The translations under genes were made by a program, and so were the position numbers. DNA of 64,000 bases from Rhodococcus sp. P-2 (GTDB taxonomy: Bacteria > Actinomycetota > Actinomycetes > Mycobacteriales > Mycobacteriaceae). This document shows positions 1-8,126 of the stretch, in pieces. Under the pieces are notes generated by a model. It searched no databases. It saw nothing but the letters and a program-made list of their open reading frames with translations, and was not told the DNA's origin. Within the stretch, counting starts at the first letter, position 1, and each line of letters begins with the position of its first letter. The DNA is taken from assembly GCF_016598535.1 (NCBI RefSeq), contig NZ_CP066779.1, positions 4,524,053-4,588,052 on the forward strand, read 5' to 3'.

Positions 1-602
1 GTGGGATCAGTGCCGGAGTACACGACGAGCGCCCGCTGCAGATGTGTGACCAACGACCGGAACACCCCACCTGCTGCGGCCCCGAGTGCCTTCTCGAACT
101 GGTCATTTCCGGCGACCTCGAGCAGTGAGCGGCAATTCGGTGGGAGATGGGAAACTATGCTGCGGATTCGCATCGGAACCAGGATGATCTGATCACGGTC
201 ACGTTGCTGCGCTCCGTAAATGATCTCCGCCGCAACTGTTCCGTTCATCTCACTGAGATCGAAATCGGCCTTCGGAAAGGCCTTTTGATCTCTTCGCGGA
301 ACCGAATCGGGGTCGAAAGTGCGGTCGAAAAATGCAGGCGTTGCCGCGTTGAGCCTGCGGTGACGCTCGCACCGCCTGCAACGGCGGTCGAAGATTTCCA
401 CGACCGTCATGCATCGGTCGACGCGGCACAGATAGACCGCTGTCATTTCATTGTCGACGTCTCCGGTGAATACCTGTCGGCGTGAATCCCATTCCGCGAC
501 TCGCCATTGCGGGTCGATCCGTTCGATCAACCACGCTTCCCAGGTCTGATCGTTCCCGGGCGAGAGGACTCTCGACTCGACGGGTAGAGCGGTGATGCTC
601 AT
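1..602 (-). CDS. Probable second recombinase of the Tn554-like element (TnpB-like), C-terminus outside the window
   Basis: An open frame of 200 codons runs from ATG at 602 to the window edge with no stop. Its start overlaps the stop of the upstream tyrosine recombinase by 4 bp (ATGA), the usual sign of translational coupling. The visible part holds a W-R-x-x-EWD stretch followed by FTGD and two cysteine pairs (LCRVDRC at residues 58-64 and CRRC near 75-78) that resemble a zinc ribbon. I recall similar N-termini on the long second recombinase of actinobacterial Tn554-like cassettes, whose catalytic domain would lie beyond the window. No catalytic residues can be seen here, so the assignment rests on position and this N-terminal pattern. 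Confidence 0.5.
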   Translation of the reverse strand, partial: MSITALPVESRVLSPGNDQTWEAWLIERIDPQWRVAEWDSRRQVFTGDVDNEMTAVYLCRVDRCMTVVEIFDRRCRRCERHRRLNAATPAFFDRTFDPDSVPRRDQKAFPKADFDLSEMNGTVAAEIIYGAQQRDRDQIILVPMRIRSIVSHLPPNCRSLLEVAGNDQFEKALGAAAGGVFRSLVTHLQRALVVYSGTDP

Positions 603-1705
603 ATGCCCACTCTTTCCACTGCCGCCCTCAAGTCCTCCGCGTCGGGGTGTTGATAGATCGCGGTCGATGCTCGGCTCACATGACCGAGCAACGACTGAAC
701 CACGTCGATGCCGGTGCCGTTGCGTGTCCAGGTCGTGGCTGCCGTATGCCTGAACATGTGGGGCCGCAACCGGAAACCGGCACGGTTGCCGATCCTTTCC
801 ACAATCTGCTTTGCGTTCGAATACGACATCGGCGAACCGGCATGATGCCCGAGAAGATTGACGAACACGAAGTCCGAGTTCATTGCGGTGGGCATGCTGT
901 CTCGTTCGAGAAGGTACTCGCGATACTGCGTGACCACCTCGGCGCTGACCGGTACGACTCGGGAACGTCCTTTAGCGCGGGCACCGTTCGGATTGCCTTC
1001 ACGCCGAACAACATGAACATGAGGGCCACGTTCCTGGCATCCCAGATGCGCCGAGGTCGGAAGGAAATGCAGGTCGCTACGACGCGAACCCAACGCCTCC
1101 CCGATTCGGAGTCCAGAACGAACCAGCAACAGGACCAGAAAACGGTCGCGTTCGGTGTTCGCGGAGTTCAGAGCATGCGAAAACTGTTCTTCAGTAATGA
1201 TTTCCGGAGGCTTTACGACTTCCGCTGCTTTGAGTGTTCTGGCACGAATCAGCCGATGCTGACCGGATTCACCTTCGTGGAAACCGCGGGGCGTGTGGGC
1301 GAGATACTTGGGCTGGGACAGGCCAGAAACAACATCTGCGGAGACCAATCCACGCATTCCGCAGAACCGGAGGAATTCGACGACAGCGGTCATCACTGCG
1401 TTGACCGAGCGGCCGGAACGCAGCCGGTGGTGGACGGTCGGGGTGTGTTCGACGGCGAATTTGAAACGAGTGAGTTCACCTACACGAATCTCGTGCCAAT
1501 CCAGTCCACGACCAGCGATCCAGTTCAAGAACCAACAGACCCGAGGAACGTATGCGCGGACTGTCTGCGGTGACCTTCCGGCGCCTTGCATGAACAGCAC
1601 CCACTCGGAAGCCTCTGCGACCGGGCGCATGGATACTACGTCCACGATCACCCAACCCGACTGCCCTGTCGTCGGTGAAATGACCTTCTCTACAGCACAC
1701 GACAT
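599..1705 (-). CDS. Tyrosine recombinase, first recombinase of a Tn554-like element
   Basis: A 368-aa phage-integrase-family protein that would cut and rejoin DNA at the element ends. Residues about 30-120 form the SAM-like core-binding domain. The catalytic set is complete: R200 (SGLRIGEALG), H316 and R319 (RPHMFRH), H342 (LLGH) and the nucleophile Y351 (AIYQH). The frame is open further upstream to 1825, but ATG at 1705 has AGGAG five bases before it and leaves a normal N-terminus. The next gene overlaps its stop by 4 bp. It belongs to the element that broke the HNH gene at about 1829. Tn554 TnpA is the closest family by size and gene order; a simple phage integrase is less likely given the overlapping second gene. 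Confidence 0.85.
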   Translation of the reverse strand: MSCAVEKVISPTTGQSGWVIVDVVSMRPVAEASEWVLFMQGAGRSPQTVRAYVPRVCWFLNWIAGRGLDWHEIRVGELTRFKFAVEHTPTVHHRLRSGRSVNAVMTAVVEFLRFCGMRGLVSADVVSGLSQPKYLAHTPRGFHEGESGQHRLIRARTLKAAEVVKPPEIITEEQFSHALNSANTERDRFLVLLLVRSGLRIGEALGSRRSDLHFLPTSAHLGCQERGPHVHVVRREGNPNGARAKGRSRVVPVSAEVVTQYREYLLERDSMPTAMNSDFVFVNLLGHHAGSPMSYSNAKQIVERIGNRAGFRLRPHMFRHTAATTWTRNGTGIDVVQSLLGHVSRASTAIYQHPDAEDLRAAVERVGI

Positions 1706-1828
1706 CGCCACTCCTATGGCTGTCCCACCTGTGGCATAGACGCTATTGGATAACCATGAGGGACAGGGCGACCGACACGCCGTGCCTACCGTGCCTTTCT
1801 CTTGATACGGCGCTAGAGATAACACGCA

Positions 1829-2256
1829 ATGACATTCTTCGCCGCGACCTCACCGACCTGACATTCAAGGACGGCTCCAAAAGCTGCTCGGTCCAAACCG
1901 GTACGCTCCGTGACCCGTACACGAACAAGACCATCGCCTTCACCCGCGGCCAGGACACGTCTTCGGCAGTGCAGATCGACCATGTAGTCGCACTCTCGGA
2001 TGCCTGGCAGAAGGGCGCGCAGCAGCTGGACACCCAGACGCGAACAAATCTCGCGAACGACCCGCGAAACCTACGCGCTGTCGACGGACCCACCAACCAG
2101 AAGAAGTCGGATTCCGACGCAGCGTCGTGGCTGCCACCCAACAAGGCCTACCGCTGCCAGTACGTGACTGCTCAAGTGGAAGTGAAAGCCGCATACGGTT
2201 TGTGGGTCACCCAAGCCGAACACGACACCATCGCAGACATTCTCGCGACCTGCTGA
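1829..2256 (+). pseudogene. HNH endonuclease gene, 5' part removed by element insertion
   Basis: The remaining 142 codons encode the C-terminal nuclease half of a secreted HNH protein of the DUF1524/GmrSD C-terminal type: RNDILRRDL, the IDHVVALSDAW motif with the general-base histidine, then NDPRNLRAVDG and NQKKSD. Intact relatives start with a signal peptide and a stretch ending in Cys-Asp just before this point. Here the sequence before 1829 is unrelated and belongs to the recombinase element. An ATG at 1756 keeps the frame open (166 aa) but lacks a ribosome binding site and a signal peptide, so a working secreted enzyme is unlikely. I call it a truncated pseudogene. Confidence 0.75.
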
Positions 2257-2283
2257 ACTCTTGCTTTGATCAGCGGACTCTGA

Positions 2284-2454
2284 TCAGCGACCTTTGATCA
2301 GATACCGCACAATCGCCATTCCGAGCGCGAGGCCCACCACGGTGGCCAGCGCTGCAACCAGACCGTGACCGGTCAGTGCGACGAACGCGCCGGTGGTGAC
2401 TGCGACGACCGCAATGATCCCCGCGTCCACTCTGCTTTGACCACGTTCAGGCAT
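2284..2454 (-). CDS. Small membrane protein, 56 aa, function unknown
   Basis: A short frame encodes a charged N-terminus (MPERGQSR) followed by two hydrophobic stretches (residues about 12-27 and 32-50) and a basic end (YLIKGR), which suggests two membrane helices in a hairpin. A weak purine run (GAGAGAG) precedes the ATG. Codon third positions are G/C rich as in neighbouring genes. I do not recognise a family. It lies convergent with the broken HNH gene and downstream of a 12-bp perfect inverted repeat. Confidence 0.5.
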   Translation of the reverse strand: MPERGQSRVDAGIIAVVAVTTGAFVALTGHGLVAALATVVGLALGMAIVRYLIKGR

Positions 2455-2474
2455 GGCACTCTCTCGTGCCGTCA

Positions 2475-2506
2475 GGTCCGTCCGCTCCCCTCGTAGCGGA
2501 CGGACC
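2475..2506. terminator. Perfect 12-bp inverted repeat, possible terminator or operator
   Basis: GGTCCGTCCGCT and its exact complement AGCGGACGGACC are separated by 8 bases. The hairpin is GC-rich enough to stop transcription, but no T-run follows on either strand. It lies just upstream of the small membrane protein gene (minus strand), so an operator role is equally possible. Confidence 0.4.
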
Positions 2507-2797
2507 CAGCGGCAAACTGTCGAAATACGCGAACTCCGGTGGCCTCACCGGGCTGACTTTGCGGGCGGTCCTGCGAGGCCGGCACGTCCCCCGGAGCCAA
2601 CTCACATCGGTTCACGAAGTCCGTACCTTCGCAGAATATACCGATTGGTAGGTAATTACCGAGGGCTAAAGTCCCTGGTCATGGACTCATGCGACGAGTG
2701 GTCGGAAACTCGAGACGAACGAGCGTATCCGCGAGCCGAGCGTTTATCGAGATAGCGAGAACAGCCATAAGGCCGCCCGGACATGGAGCGGAGACGT
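2507..2797. other. Intergenic stretch with no recognisable gene
   Basis: About 290 bp between the hairpin at 2475-2506 and the end of the secreted-protein gene. Short plus-strand frames are open here but have no ribosome binding site and no family-like sequence. I see nothing else in it. Confidence 0.5.
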
Positions 2798-3166
2798 CTA
2801 GGACCCGAAAAGTGATCCGAGATCCAATGATCCGATTGACGACACTCTCTTCCAATCAGCGCAATATGCGGTGGTGAAGCGAGAATCCGTCAAGAGAATC
2901 GTGACCGTCGCCGGTCCGAGGGTGCTTTCGAACTCGAGGACATTCACTTCACCGTCGCCGTCAACTTTTGCTCGGCCATAAATGCATGGCATGTCAGCCG
3001 ATTCGGGTCCGGAGGTCGTGTAGGTCCCGGGCAACACCTCCCACGGCACGTCGAACAGCCCGTGACCGGGAATGTTTCCCGGCGCTGCTGAGGCCGTAGA
3101 TGTCCCGATCATTGCCACACTGACAGCTACTACCGCAGCGGACGCGAGCAAACCAACCTTGCGCAT
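2798..3166 (-). CDS. Small exported protein, 122 aa, function unknown
   Basis: Residues 1-28 form a Sec signal peptide: MRKVG, a hydrophobic core, then a cut site after TASA. The mature part is about 94 aa, holds two cysteines (ADMPCIYG and AYCADW) that could form a disulfide, and ends in SLGSLFGS-type sequence rich in Ser, Gly and Leu. ATG at 3166 is preferred over ATG at 3184 because AAGGTAGGG sits at the right distance before it. I do not recognise the family; many actinobacteria encode short secreted proteins of this type. It stands alone, with 290 bp on each side free of genes. Confidence 0.7.
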   Translation of the reverse strand: MRKVGLLASAAVVAVSVAMIGTSTASAAPGNIPGHGLFDVPWEVLPGTYTTSGPESADMPCIYGRAKVDGDGEVNVLEFESTLGPATVTILLTDSRFTTAYCADWKRVSSIGSLDLGSLFGS

Positions 3167-3454
3167 TTTCCCTACCTTGTTCATACCTGAACCGCAGCGG
3201 CGAGTTCGAAGGCTTGTTGATGTAAGAACCCGCGGTTCGCGCAGTTCTTCAACTAACGGTAGTAAAAGGACACAAGTTTTGGTGAGCTACCTTTTGTGGT
3301 TCTGGCCCGGTTTCCGTGACGGAGACTCCCCTCGAGAAAAACAGGGAACGCCGGCGTTGCGGCTCTCGGCATGATTCGAACCTGTCATTCCAGTATTCGA
3401 TCACACACCCGTATTCGAGCCGAAACGTCGACGCTCCCCTGCTGTTTGAGTGAC

Positions 3455-4573
3455 TCAGCCCCCGAGTGAGCCTGTCGGAAGCTTCGAGAAGATGTCCCCG
3501 AGGCTTCCGGTTCCGCCCGGTGTTTCCGGATCCGTCGGATCCACCGGCTCCACGACGACGACACCAGGCACGGTGACGGTCACGGTCTTGTCCACGGACT
3601 CCGAGGCGCTGAACTTCTTGGTACCCAGAAACTTTGCGGTGATGCGATGTTCACCCTGGTCGCGGAACGGCCAGACCAGTTCTGCGTGACCATTCGAATC
3701 GACTGCGGCGCTGCCGATCTTCGTTTCACCGTCGAAGAACTCGACTGTTCCCTCACCCGGATTCGGGTCGATACTCGCCGCGATCTTGACGTTTTCGCCG
3801 GTCAGTGCCTCGAGTGCAACGTCGACCGTCGTTTCGGTCTGGTTGGTCGAGAAGACCTCGGTAGTGGAAAGGGCGCCACGTCCGTCACCGGAAGCAACAC
3901 AATACCCAGCTGCATTGGTCCACCGAGACTCACCGAAACTCATGCTCGTGTCTTTGATCTTGATAACCGGGCTCGCCGCCCCGGCGCGCAGGTGCGTCGT
4001 CGCGTTGCCCTCATCCAACCGAGCCGTGAGTGTCAATTCGACTGCCGGCAGGCGGAAGTCGGTGTTGGCCTTGACCTGCAGCCCTTCTTTGGGCTTGTTG
4101 TCGCTCGCGCTCGGCCCGTCGTTGACGGTCTTGTTGCCGGTGCCGGTAATTCGCAAATACTCACCGGCGGGGTTCACATTTCCATCTGCGCCGACACGGA
4201 GCAGCACCGCCGTTTCGCCGGTCAAGTTGGACGACGAATCACTGACGAGTGAGTACGAAATCAGTTCTGCGCCTTGAGGAAGCGCGATGTCGTACTTGAT
4301 ACGACCGGTGTCCGAATCCGAACTACGCATGACGCCCGGATGGAGTTTCACGGTGAACTTTTCGCCGGGACGCACGGACCGGGGCGCCGTGACCTCCAGG
4401 TTGTCGGAGAACGACCAGTCCCAATCGGTGAAGCCGTCGACCCGGCACTTGTGTTCGACGGAAACTGTTCGCGTCACGGCATCTGAGGCCGCTGCCACCG
4501 GCGCGGACACAGCGAGGAGTCCGGCGGCGAGAGCTGGTACGACTGCGCAGGCAGCCAGGGTACGGGGGTTCAT
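3455..4573 (-). CDS. Exported Ig-like repeat protein, copy 2 of a tandem pair
   Basis: A 372-aa protein with a signal peptide (residues 1 to about 30, cut near VAAASDA). The central part is beta-rich and has a cysteine near each end of the first domain. Residues about 255-335 form an Ig-like domain of the Big_3 type (G-TVEFFDG-TKIGSAAV pattern) often found in surface proteins. The C-terminus is a Pro/Asp/Thr linker followed by LPTGSLGG. The upstream neighbour has the same plan and the same tail, so the two arose by gene duplication. AAAGG seven bases before ATG 4573 fixes the start. No enzyme motif is seen; a structural or adhesive role at the cell surface is an inference. Confidence 0.75.
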   Translation of the reverse strand: MNPRTLAACAVVPALAAGLLAVSAPVAAASDAVTRTVSVEHKCRVDGFTDWDWSFSDNLEVTAPRSVRPGEKFTVKLHPGVMRSSDSDTGRIKYDIALPQGAELISYSLVSDSSSNLTGETAVLLRVGADGNVNPAGEYLRITGTGNKTVNDGPSASDNKPKEGLQVKANTDFRLPAVELTLTARLDEGNATTHLRAGAASPVIKIKDTSMSFGESRWTNAAGYCVASGDGRGALSTTEVFSTNQTETTVDVALEALTGENVKIAASIDPNPGEGTVEFFDGETKIGSAAVDSNGHAELVWPFRDQGEHRITAKFLGTKKFSASESVDKTVTVTVPGVVVVEPVDPTDPETPGGTGSLGDIFSKLPTGSLGG

Positions 4574-4627
4574 GTGTTGCCTTTCAGAAGACTCGGGCAT
4601 CGAAGGTGCGGTGAAGTAGGACCGTGA

Positions 4628-5842
4628 TCACTTGCCGCCGAGCGAACCTGTCGGCAACTGAGGCAGAACGGACTCGAGGCTGCCGAAACCACCCGGGGTG
4701 CCCGGATCGGTCGGGTTGGGATCGACCGGACCTGTTGTATCGCCGGTCACCGTGAGAATGTGCGCCGCCGAGGTGTACGTCGCCTCGGCGCCGGTAGCGG
4801 TGAACACCGCAGTGACGGACTTGGTTCCAGCCTTACCGAAGGTCATATCCAGGCGGGCAATTCCGCGAACCACCGGTCGCGGCTCACCGACGGGCTTGCC
4901 GTCGACGATGAACTGCACTGTTCCCGTTGCGTTTTCCGGCGCGACGTGAGCGGCAAAGGACACCTTGGTGCCGGTAGCGGCGGTAGCCGGTCCTTCGAGC
5001 GTGGTCACGATGTCGGCTCCGGGCCCTGGATCAACAGGTCCCAGATCCCCGTCGATTCTCGTCGACGCCAATGCACCGGCGCCGGTGTTGAGGGGGCCGG
5101 TCTCACTGTCACGAGGTGAGCAGGACGTGGGCGCCCAGATGGTTCCCGCGAGCCAGTGACTGACCTGCGGGAGGAAGGTCAAGAACGACTCCGGTCCACC
5201 GAACGTACCTGCAGCACCAGAAGTCCGGACGTTGGTTTCGACAACGCCGGAAGGCCCGGCCTTCACGGTGATTCTGATCTTCGGGAAAGCGATGTTGGTC
5301 TCGGCCCCGGACTGGGCGTTGATCGCGAGCCCGCCATGCGCGCCCGACGACGATGACGGACTGTTTCCGACTGTCTCGTTCGCGCCGGACAACCGGAGTA
5401 TCGGACCGTCGAGGGCGGGAGTGCCGTCTTCGTTCACGCGAATGACCGAAGCGAGTTTCCCGGCAACGACATTGCCCGGATCGGTGACTGTCGCGGAGAC
5501 GAACTCCGCGTTGGTCGGAATCGGCAGATCGATCTTCAGACGCGAGATCTTCTTGACACTTGCGCCGCTCACATCGTTCGGGATCTGGACGCTACCCGGG
5601 TCCACGTCGATGTCGAAGACTTGACCCGGTGCCACGACCGAAGGAGCTGAAACCCGTACCGTGGCAGGCTTTCCGTCTGAAGAAGGACCGGAGAACGCAC
5701 TCGGAACTGCGCGGCACGTTACCTGAAAGGTTGTCGACGTGGTTTCTGCAACGGGCGCCGCGGCCGCCGGAATCACGGCCACCGCAGTTCCACCGGCAAG
5801 GAGACCGGCGAGCAGCGCAGCGTTCAGTAAGCGTTTTGACAT
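4628..5842 (-). CDS. Exported Ig-like repeat protein, copy 1 of a tandem pair
   Basis: A 404-aa protein: signal peptide (residues 1 to about 27, MSKRLLNAALLAG to VIPAAAAP), a beta-rich N-terminal domain with one cysteine near its start (QVTCRA) and one near its end (APTSCSP), an Ig-like Big_3 domain at about residues 270-350 (ATGTVQFIVDGKPVG), then a Pro/Asp/Thr linker and the tail LPTGSLGGK. The frame is open for 82 more codons upstream, but those lack signal character, and GAGAGGA lies just before ATG 5842. The downstream paralogue begins 54 bp after its stop, so they are probably one transcript. Function unknown; likely surface exposed or secreted. Confidence 0.75.
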   Translation of the reverse strand: MSKRLLNAALLAGLLAGGTAVAVIPAAAAPVAETTSTTFQVTCRAVPSAFSGPSSDGKPATVRVSAPSVVAPGQVFDIDVDPGSVQIPNDVSGASVKKISRLKIDLPIPTNAEFVSATVTDPGNVVAGKLASVIRVNEDGTPALDGPILRLSGANETVGNSPSSSSGAHGGLAINAQSGAETNIAFPKIRITVKAGPSGVVETNVRTSGAAGTFGGPESFLTFLPQVSHWLAGTIWAPTSCSPRDSETGPLNTGAGALASTRIDGDLGPVDPGPGADIVTTLEGPATAATGTKVSFAAHVAPENATGTVQFIVDGKPVGEPRPVVRGIARLDMTFGKAGTKSVTAVFTATGAEATYTSAAHILTVTGDTTGPVDPNPTDPGTPGGFGSLESVLPQLPTGSLGGK

Positions 5843-6081
5843 GATGTCCTCTCGGAACAACCTGGTTGACGTTTGCCGCCGAACTGTAACGGAGTCACCG
5901 GCCGAATTAGTCAGTTTTCGATCAACAAAACCCACACAGTAGGTAAACAATTGGTAAGAGTTACTGGCCGTCACAGCTGACCGCCAACATGAGCGTTTCC
6001 CATTCCGGGCATATATACGGCACGAAAGGCCTTGCAGCGTAGTCAAATTCAATGACGTGTCGCACCGCGGCCGCACCTTCG

Positions 6082-6112
6082 TCCACACTCTACCCTTACG
6101 GGAGGGTAGGGT
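6082..6112 (+). promoter_or_regulatory. MerR-type promoter with 19-bp spacer and dyad
   Basis: CTACCCT (6090-6096) and AGGGTAG (6103-6109) form a 7-6-7 inverted repeat. It lies between a possible -35 (TCCACA, 6082-6087) and -10 (TAGGGT, 6107-6112) that are 19 bp apart, the long spacing typical of promoters activated by MerR proteins. The SulP gene follows at once and a MerR gene ends the same operon. Confidence 0.6.
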
Positions 6113-6139
6113 ATGAGCACCTCGTCAGGACGGAATCTC

Positions 6140-7639
6140 ATGACAGTAACCATCACTTCATCCACCAACGACAATTCGGTACGTGCCGCTCTCCGGTCAC
6201 CTCGCCGTCTCAAAACCGAAGTCTTGGCCGGACTTGTCGTTGCACTGGCGCTGATTCCCGAGGCGATATCATTCTCGATCATCGCCGGTGTCGACCCCCG
6301 TGTGGGCTTGTTCGCGTCATTCACGATGGCAGTGACCATCGCCGTCGTCGGCGGACGACCCGCCATGATCTCGGCGGCCACGGGCGCAGTCGCACTGGTC
6401 GTCGCTCCACTCACTCGCGAATACGGAATCGACTATCTGATTGCGACCGTCCTCCTGGCCGGCCTTCTACAGATCGTGTTGAGCCTCCTCGGAGTCGCGA
6501 AGTTGATGCGCTTCATTCCGCGCAGCGTCATGGTGGGATTCGTCAACGCACTGGCAATCTTGATCTTCATCGCTCAACTCCCCCACCTGATCGATGTTCC
6601 GTGGCTCGTCTACCCACTTCTGGCCGTCGCCCTCCTGATCCTCGTATTCCTGCCGAAACTCACGAACGCCGTCCCGGCTCCACTGGTGGCGATCGTGCTA
6701 CTGACCACCGCCACAGTCGTTTTCGCTTTCGACGTTCCCGACGTCGGCGACGAGGGCGAACTTCCGTCGAGCCTGCCGACGCTACTGTTTCCCGACGTCC
6801 CTCTGAATACACACACACTGTCGATCATTGCTCCGTACGCATTGGCCATGGCGCTCGTCGGCCTTCTCGAATCGTTGATGACGGCCAAACTCGTCGACGA
6901 CGTCACCGATACCCACTCGAACAAGACCCGCGAAGGGTGGGGTCAAGGCGTCGCCAACATCGTCACCGGTTTCTTCGGAGGCATGGGAGGGTGCGCGATG
7001 ATCGGCCAGACCATGATCAACGTCAAGGTCTCCGGTGCTCGCACTCGGATCTCGACCTTCCTGGCGGGTGTGTTCCTGCTGATACTCGTGGTCGGCCTGG
7101 GTGACGTCGTGGCATTGATTCCCATGGCCGCATTGGTAGCCGTCATGATCATGGTCTCGGTCGGCACTTTCGATTGGCACAGCATCAATCCGAAGACCCT
7201 GCGCCGCATGCCGATCGGTGAGACGGTGGTCATGCTGGTCACCGTGGCCGTCACCGTCGCGACCCACAATCTCGCCTACGGCGTGATCGTCGGAGTGATC
7301 ACCGCGATGGTGATCTTCGCGCGCCGCGTCGCGCACCTCACCGAAGTAATCGACGTCGCGCACCCGGACGCGGACACCCGCGTCTATGCGGTTCGAGGCG
7401 AGCTTTTCTTCGCGTCGAGCAACGATCTGATCTACCAGTTCGACTATGCCGGCGACCCGAAGAACGTTGTCATCGATTTGTCCGAGTCTCATATCTGGGA
7501 CGCGTCGACCGTGGCAACTCTGGACGCCATCACCACCAAGTACGCGACCAGAGGCAAGAATGTCGAGATCGTGGGCCTCGACGGCGCCTCGGCCGAGCGC
7601 CATCTGCGCCTGTCGGGCCGCTTGGGTGACGGTCACTGA
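6140..7639 (+). CDS. SulP/SLC26-family anion transporter
   Basis: A 499-aa inner-membrane protein that would move sulfate, bicarbonate or another small anion. Residues about 30-385 are strongly hydrophobic with 10-12 membrane helices and include the family signature region near ALIPEAISFSIIAGVDPRVGLFAS. The C-terminal about 100 residues form a STAS domain (VIDLSESHIWDASTVATLD), the usual regulatory part. ATG at 6140 is preferred to ATG 6113 because AGGA lies nine bases before it and because 6113 would fall at the predicted transcription start. The MerR gene follows in the same direction 71 bp later, and a MerR-type dyad sits in the promoter, so this pair is probably induced together. The transported ion cannot be told from sequence. 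Confidence 0.88.
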   Translation: MTVTITSSTNDNSVRAALRSPRRLKTEVLAGLVVALALIPEAISFSIIAGVDPRVGLFASFTMAVTIAVVGGRPAMISAATGAVALVVAPLTREYGIDYLIATVLLAGLLQIVLSLLGVAKLMRFIPRSVMVGFVNALAILIFIAQLPHLIDVPWLVYPLLAVALLILVFLPKLTNAVPAPLVAIVLLTTATVVFAFDVPDVGDEGELPSSLPTLLFPDVPLNTHTLSIIAPYALAMALVGLLESLMTAKLVDDVTDTHSNKTREGWGQGVANIVTGFFGGMGGCAMIGQTMINVKVSGARTRISTFLAGVFLLILVVGLGDVVALIPMAALVAVMIMVSVGTFDWHSINPKTLRRMPIGETVVMLVTVAVTVATHNLAYGVIVGVITAMVIFARRVAHLTEVIDVAHPDADTRVYAVRGELFFASSNDLIYQFDYAGDPKNVVIDLSESHIWDASTVATLDAITTKYATRGKNVEIVGLDGASAERHLRLSGRLGDGH

Positions 7640-7710
7640 GAGGATGGAAGCCCAGCGCGACGAAAGTGGGAGTGATGTCTGAGGTGGAACCCGCGGGCCA
7701 GGAGCAGAAC

Positions 7711-8100
7711 ATGCAGATCGGCCAGGTTGCCGAACGCACCGAACTGTCGATCAAGACGATCCGTCATTACGACGACGTCGGGCTGGTCACTCCGTCGGAG
7801 CGGAGCGCCGGAGGATTCCGCCTCTACACCGAGGCCGATGTCCAACGGCTACTGGTAATCCGACGAATGAAGCCGCTCGGATTCAGTCTCGAAGAAATGA
7901 GACAACTTCTCGATTCTCTGGCCGTGCTCGGCGATGCAGCTTCGGACTCGTCAACACGAACCGCCGCAACCGAATTCGTCACCGCTTGCCATACCCGGGC
8001 GGAAGAAAGCTGCATACATTTACGCAAGCAACTCGCCTACGCCGAAGAGCTGACGGGATTGCTCGCCGACCACAGCCTGAACGGTGAACGGCGTTCGTGA
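7711..8100 (+). CDS. MerR-family transcriptional regulator
   Basis: A 129-aa regulator. Residues 1-70 form the winged-helix domain: MQIGQVAERTELSIKTIRHYD, then GLVTPSERSAGGFRLYTEADV and the RMKPLGFSLEEMRQLL segment. The last 50 residues are a coiled-coil dimer helix with two cysteines (TACHTRAEESC) that could bind a ligand, but no known metal motif is present. AGGAG six bases before ATG 7711 supports this start; ATG 7675 would add 12 residues. It is downstream of the SulP transporter and probably controls it through the dyad at 6090-6109. The inducer is unknown. Confidence 0.85.
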   Translation: MQIGQVAERTELSIKTIRHYDDVGLVTPSERSAGGFRLYTEADVQRLLVIRRMKPLGFSLEEMRQLLDSLAVLGDAASDSSTRTAATEFVTACHTRAEESCIHLRKQLAYAEELTGLLADHSLNGERRS

Positions 8101-8126
8101 ACTGCGGTCTGAACTAAGCTGGGTTG

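Larger units (their letters stand above)
1..1829. mobile_element. End of a Tn554-like tyrosine-recombinase element (partial)
   Basis: Two leftward genes, a 368-aa tyrosine recombinase and a 4-bp-overlapping second gene that runs off the window, form the start of a multi-recombinase cassette of the Tn554 type. The right boundary is inferred from the broken HNH nuclease gene, whose recognisable family sequence starts abruptly at about 1829. That leaves about 125 bp between the element end and the recombinase start, which would fit such elements. CGCTA-N3-GATAAC (1741-1754) and CGCTA-N2-GATAAC (1811-1823) near the edge could be recombinase contact sites. The left end is outside the window, so size and cargo are unknown. 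Confidence 0.6.

Noticed and set aside
1706..1825. 40-codon N-terminal extension of the tyrosine recombinase
   Set aside because: AGGAG before ATG 1705 fixes the start, and the extension has no similarity to recombinases.
1756..1828. N-terminal part of the HNH frame read from ATG 1756
   Set aside because: These codons lie in the recombinase element and do not match the HNH family; they look like a fortuitous in-frame extension.
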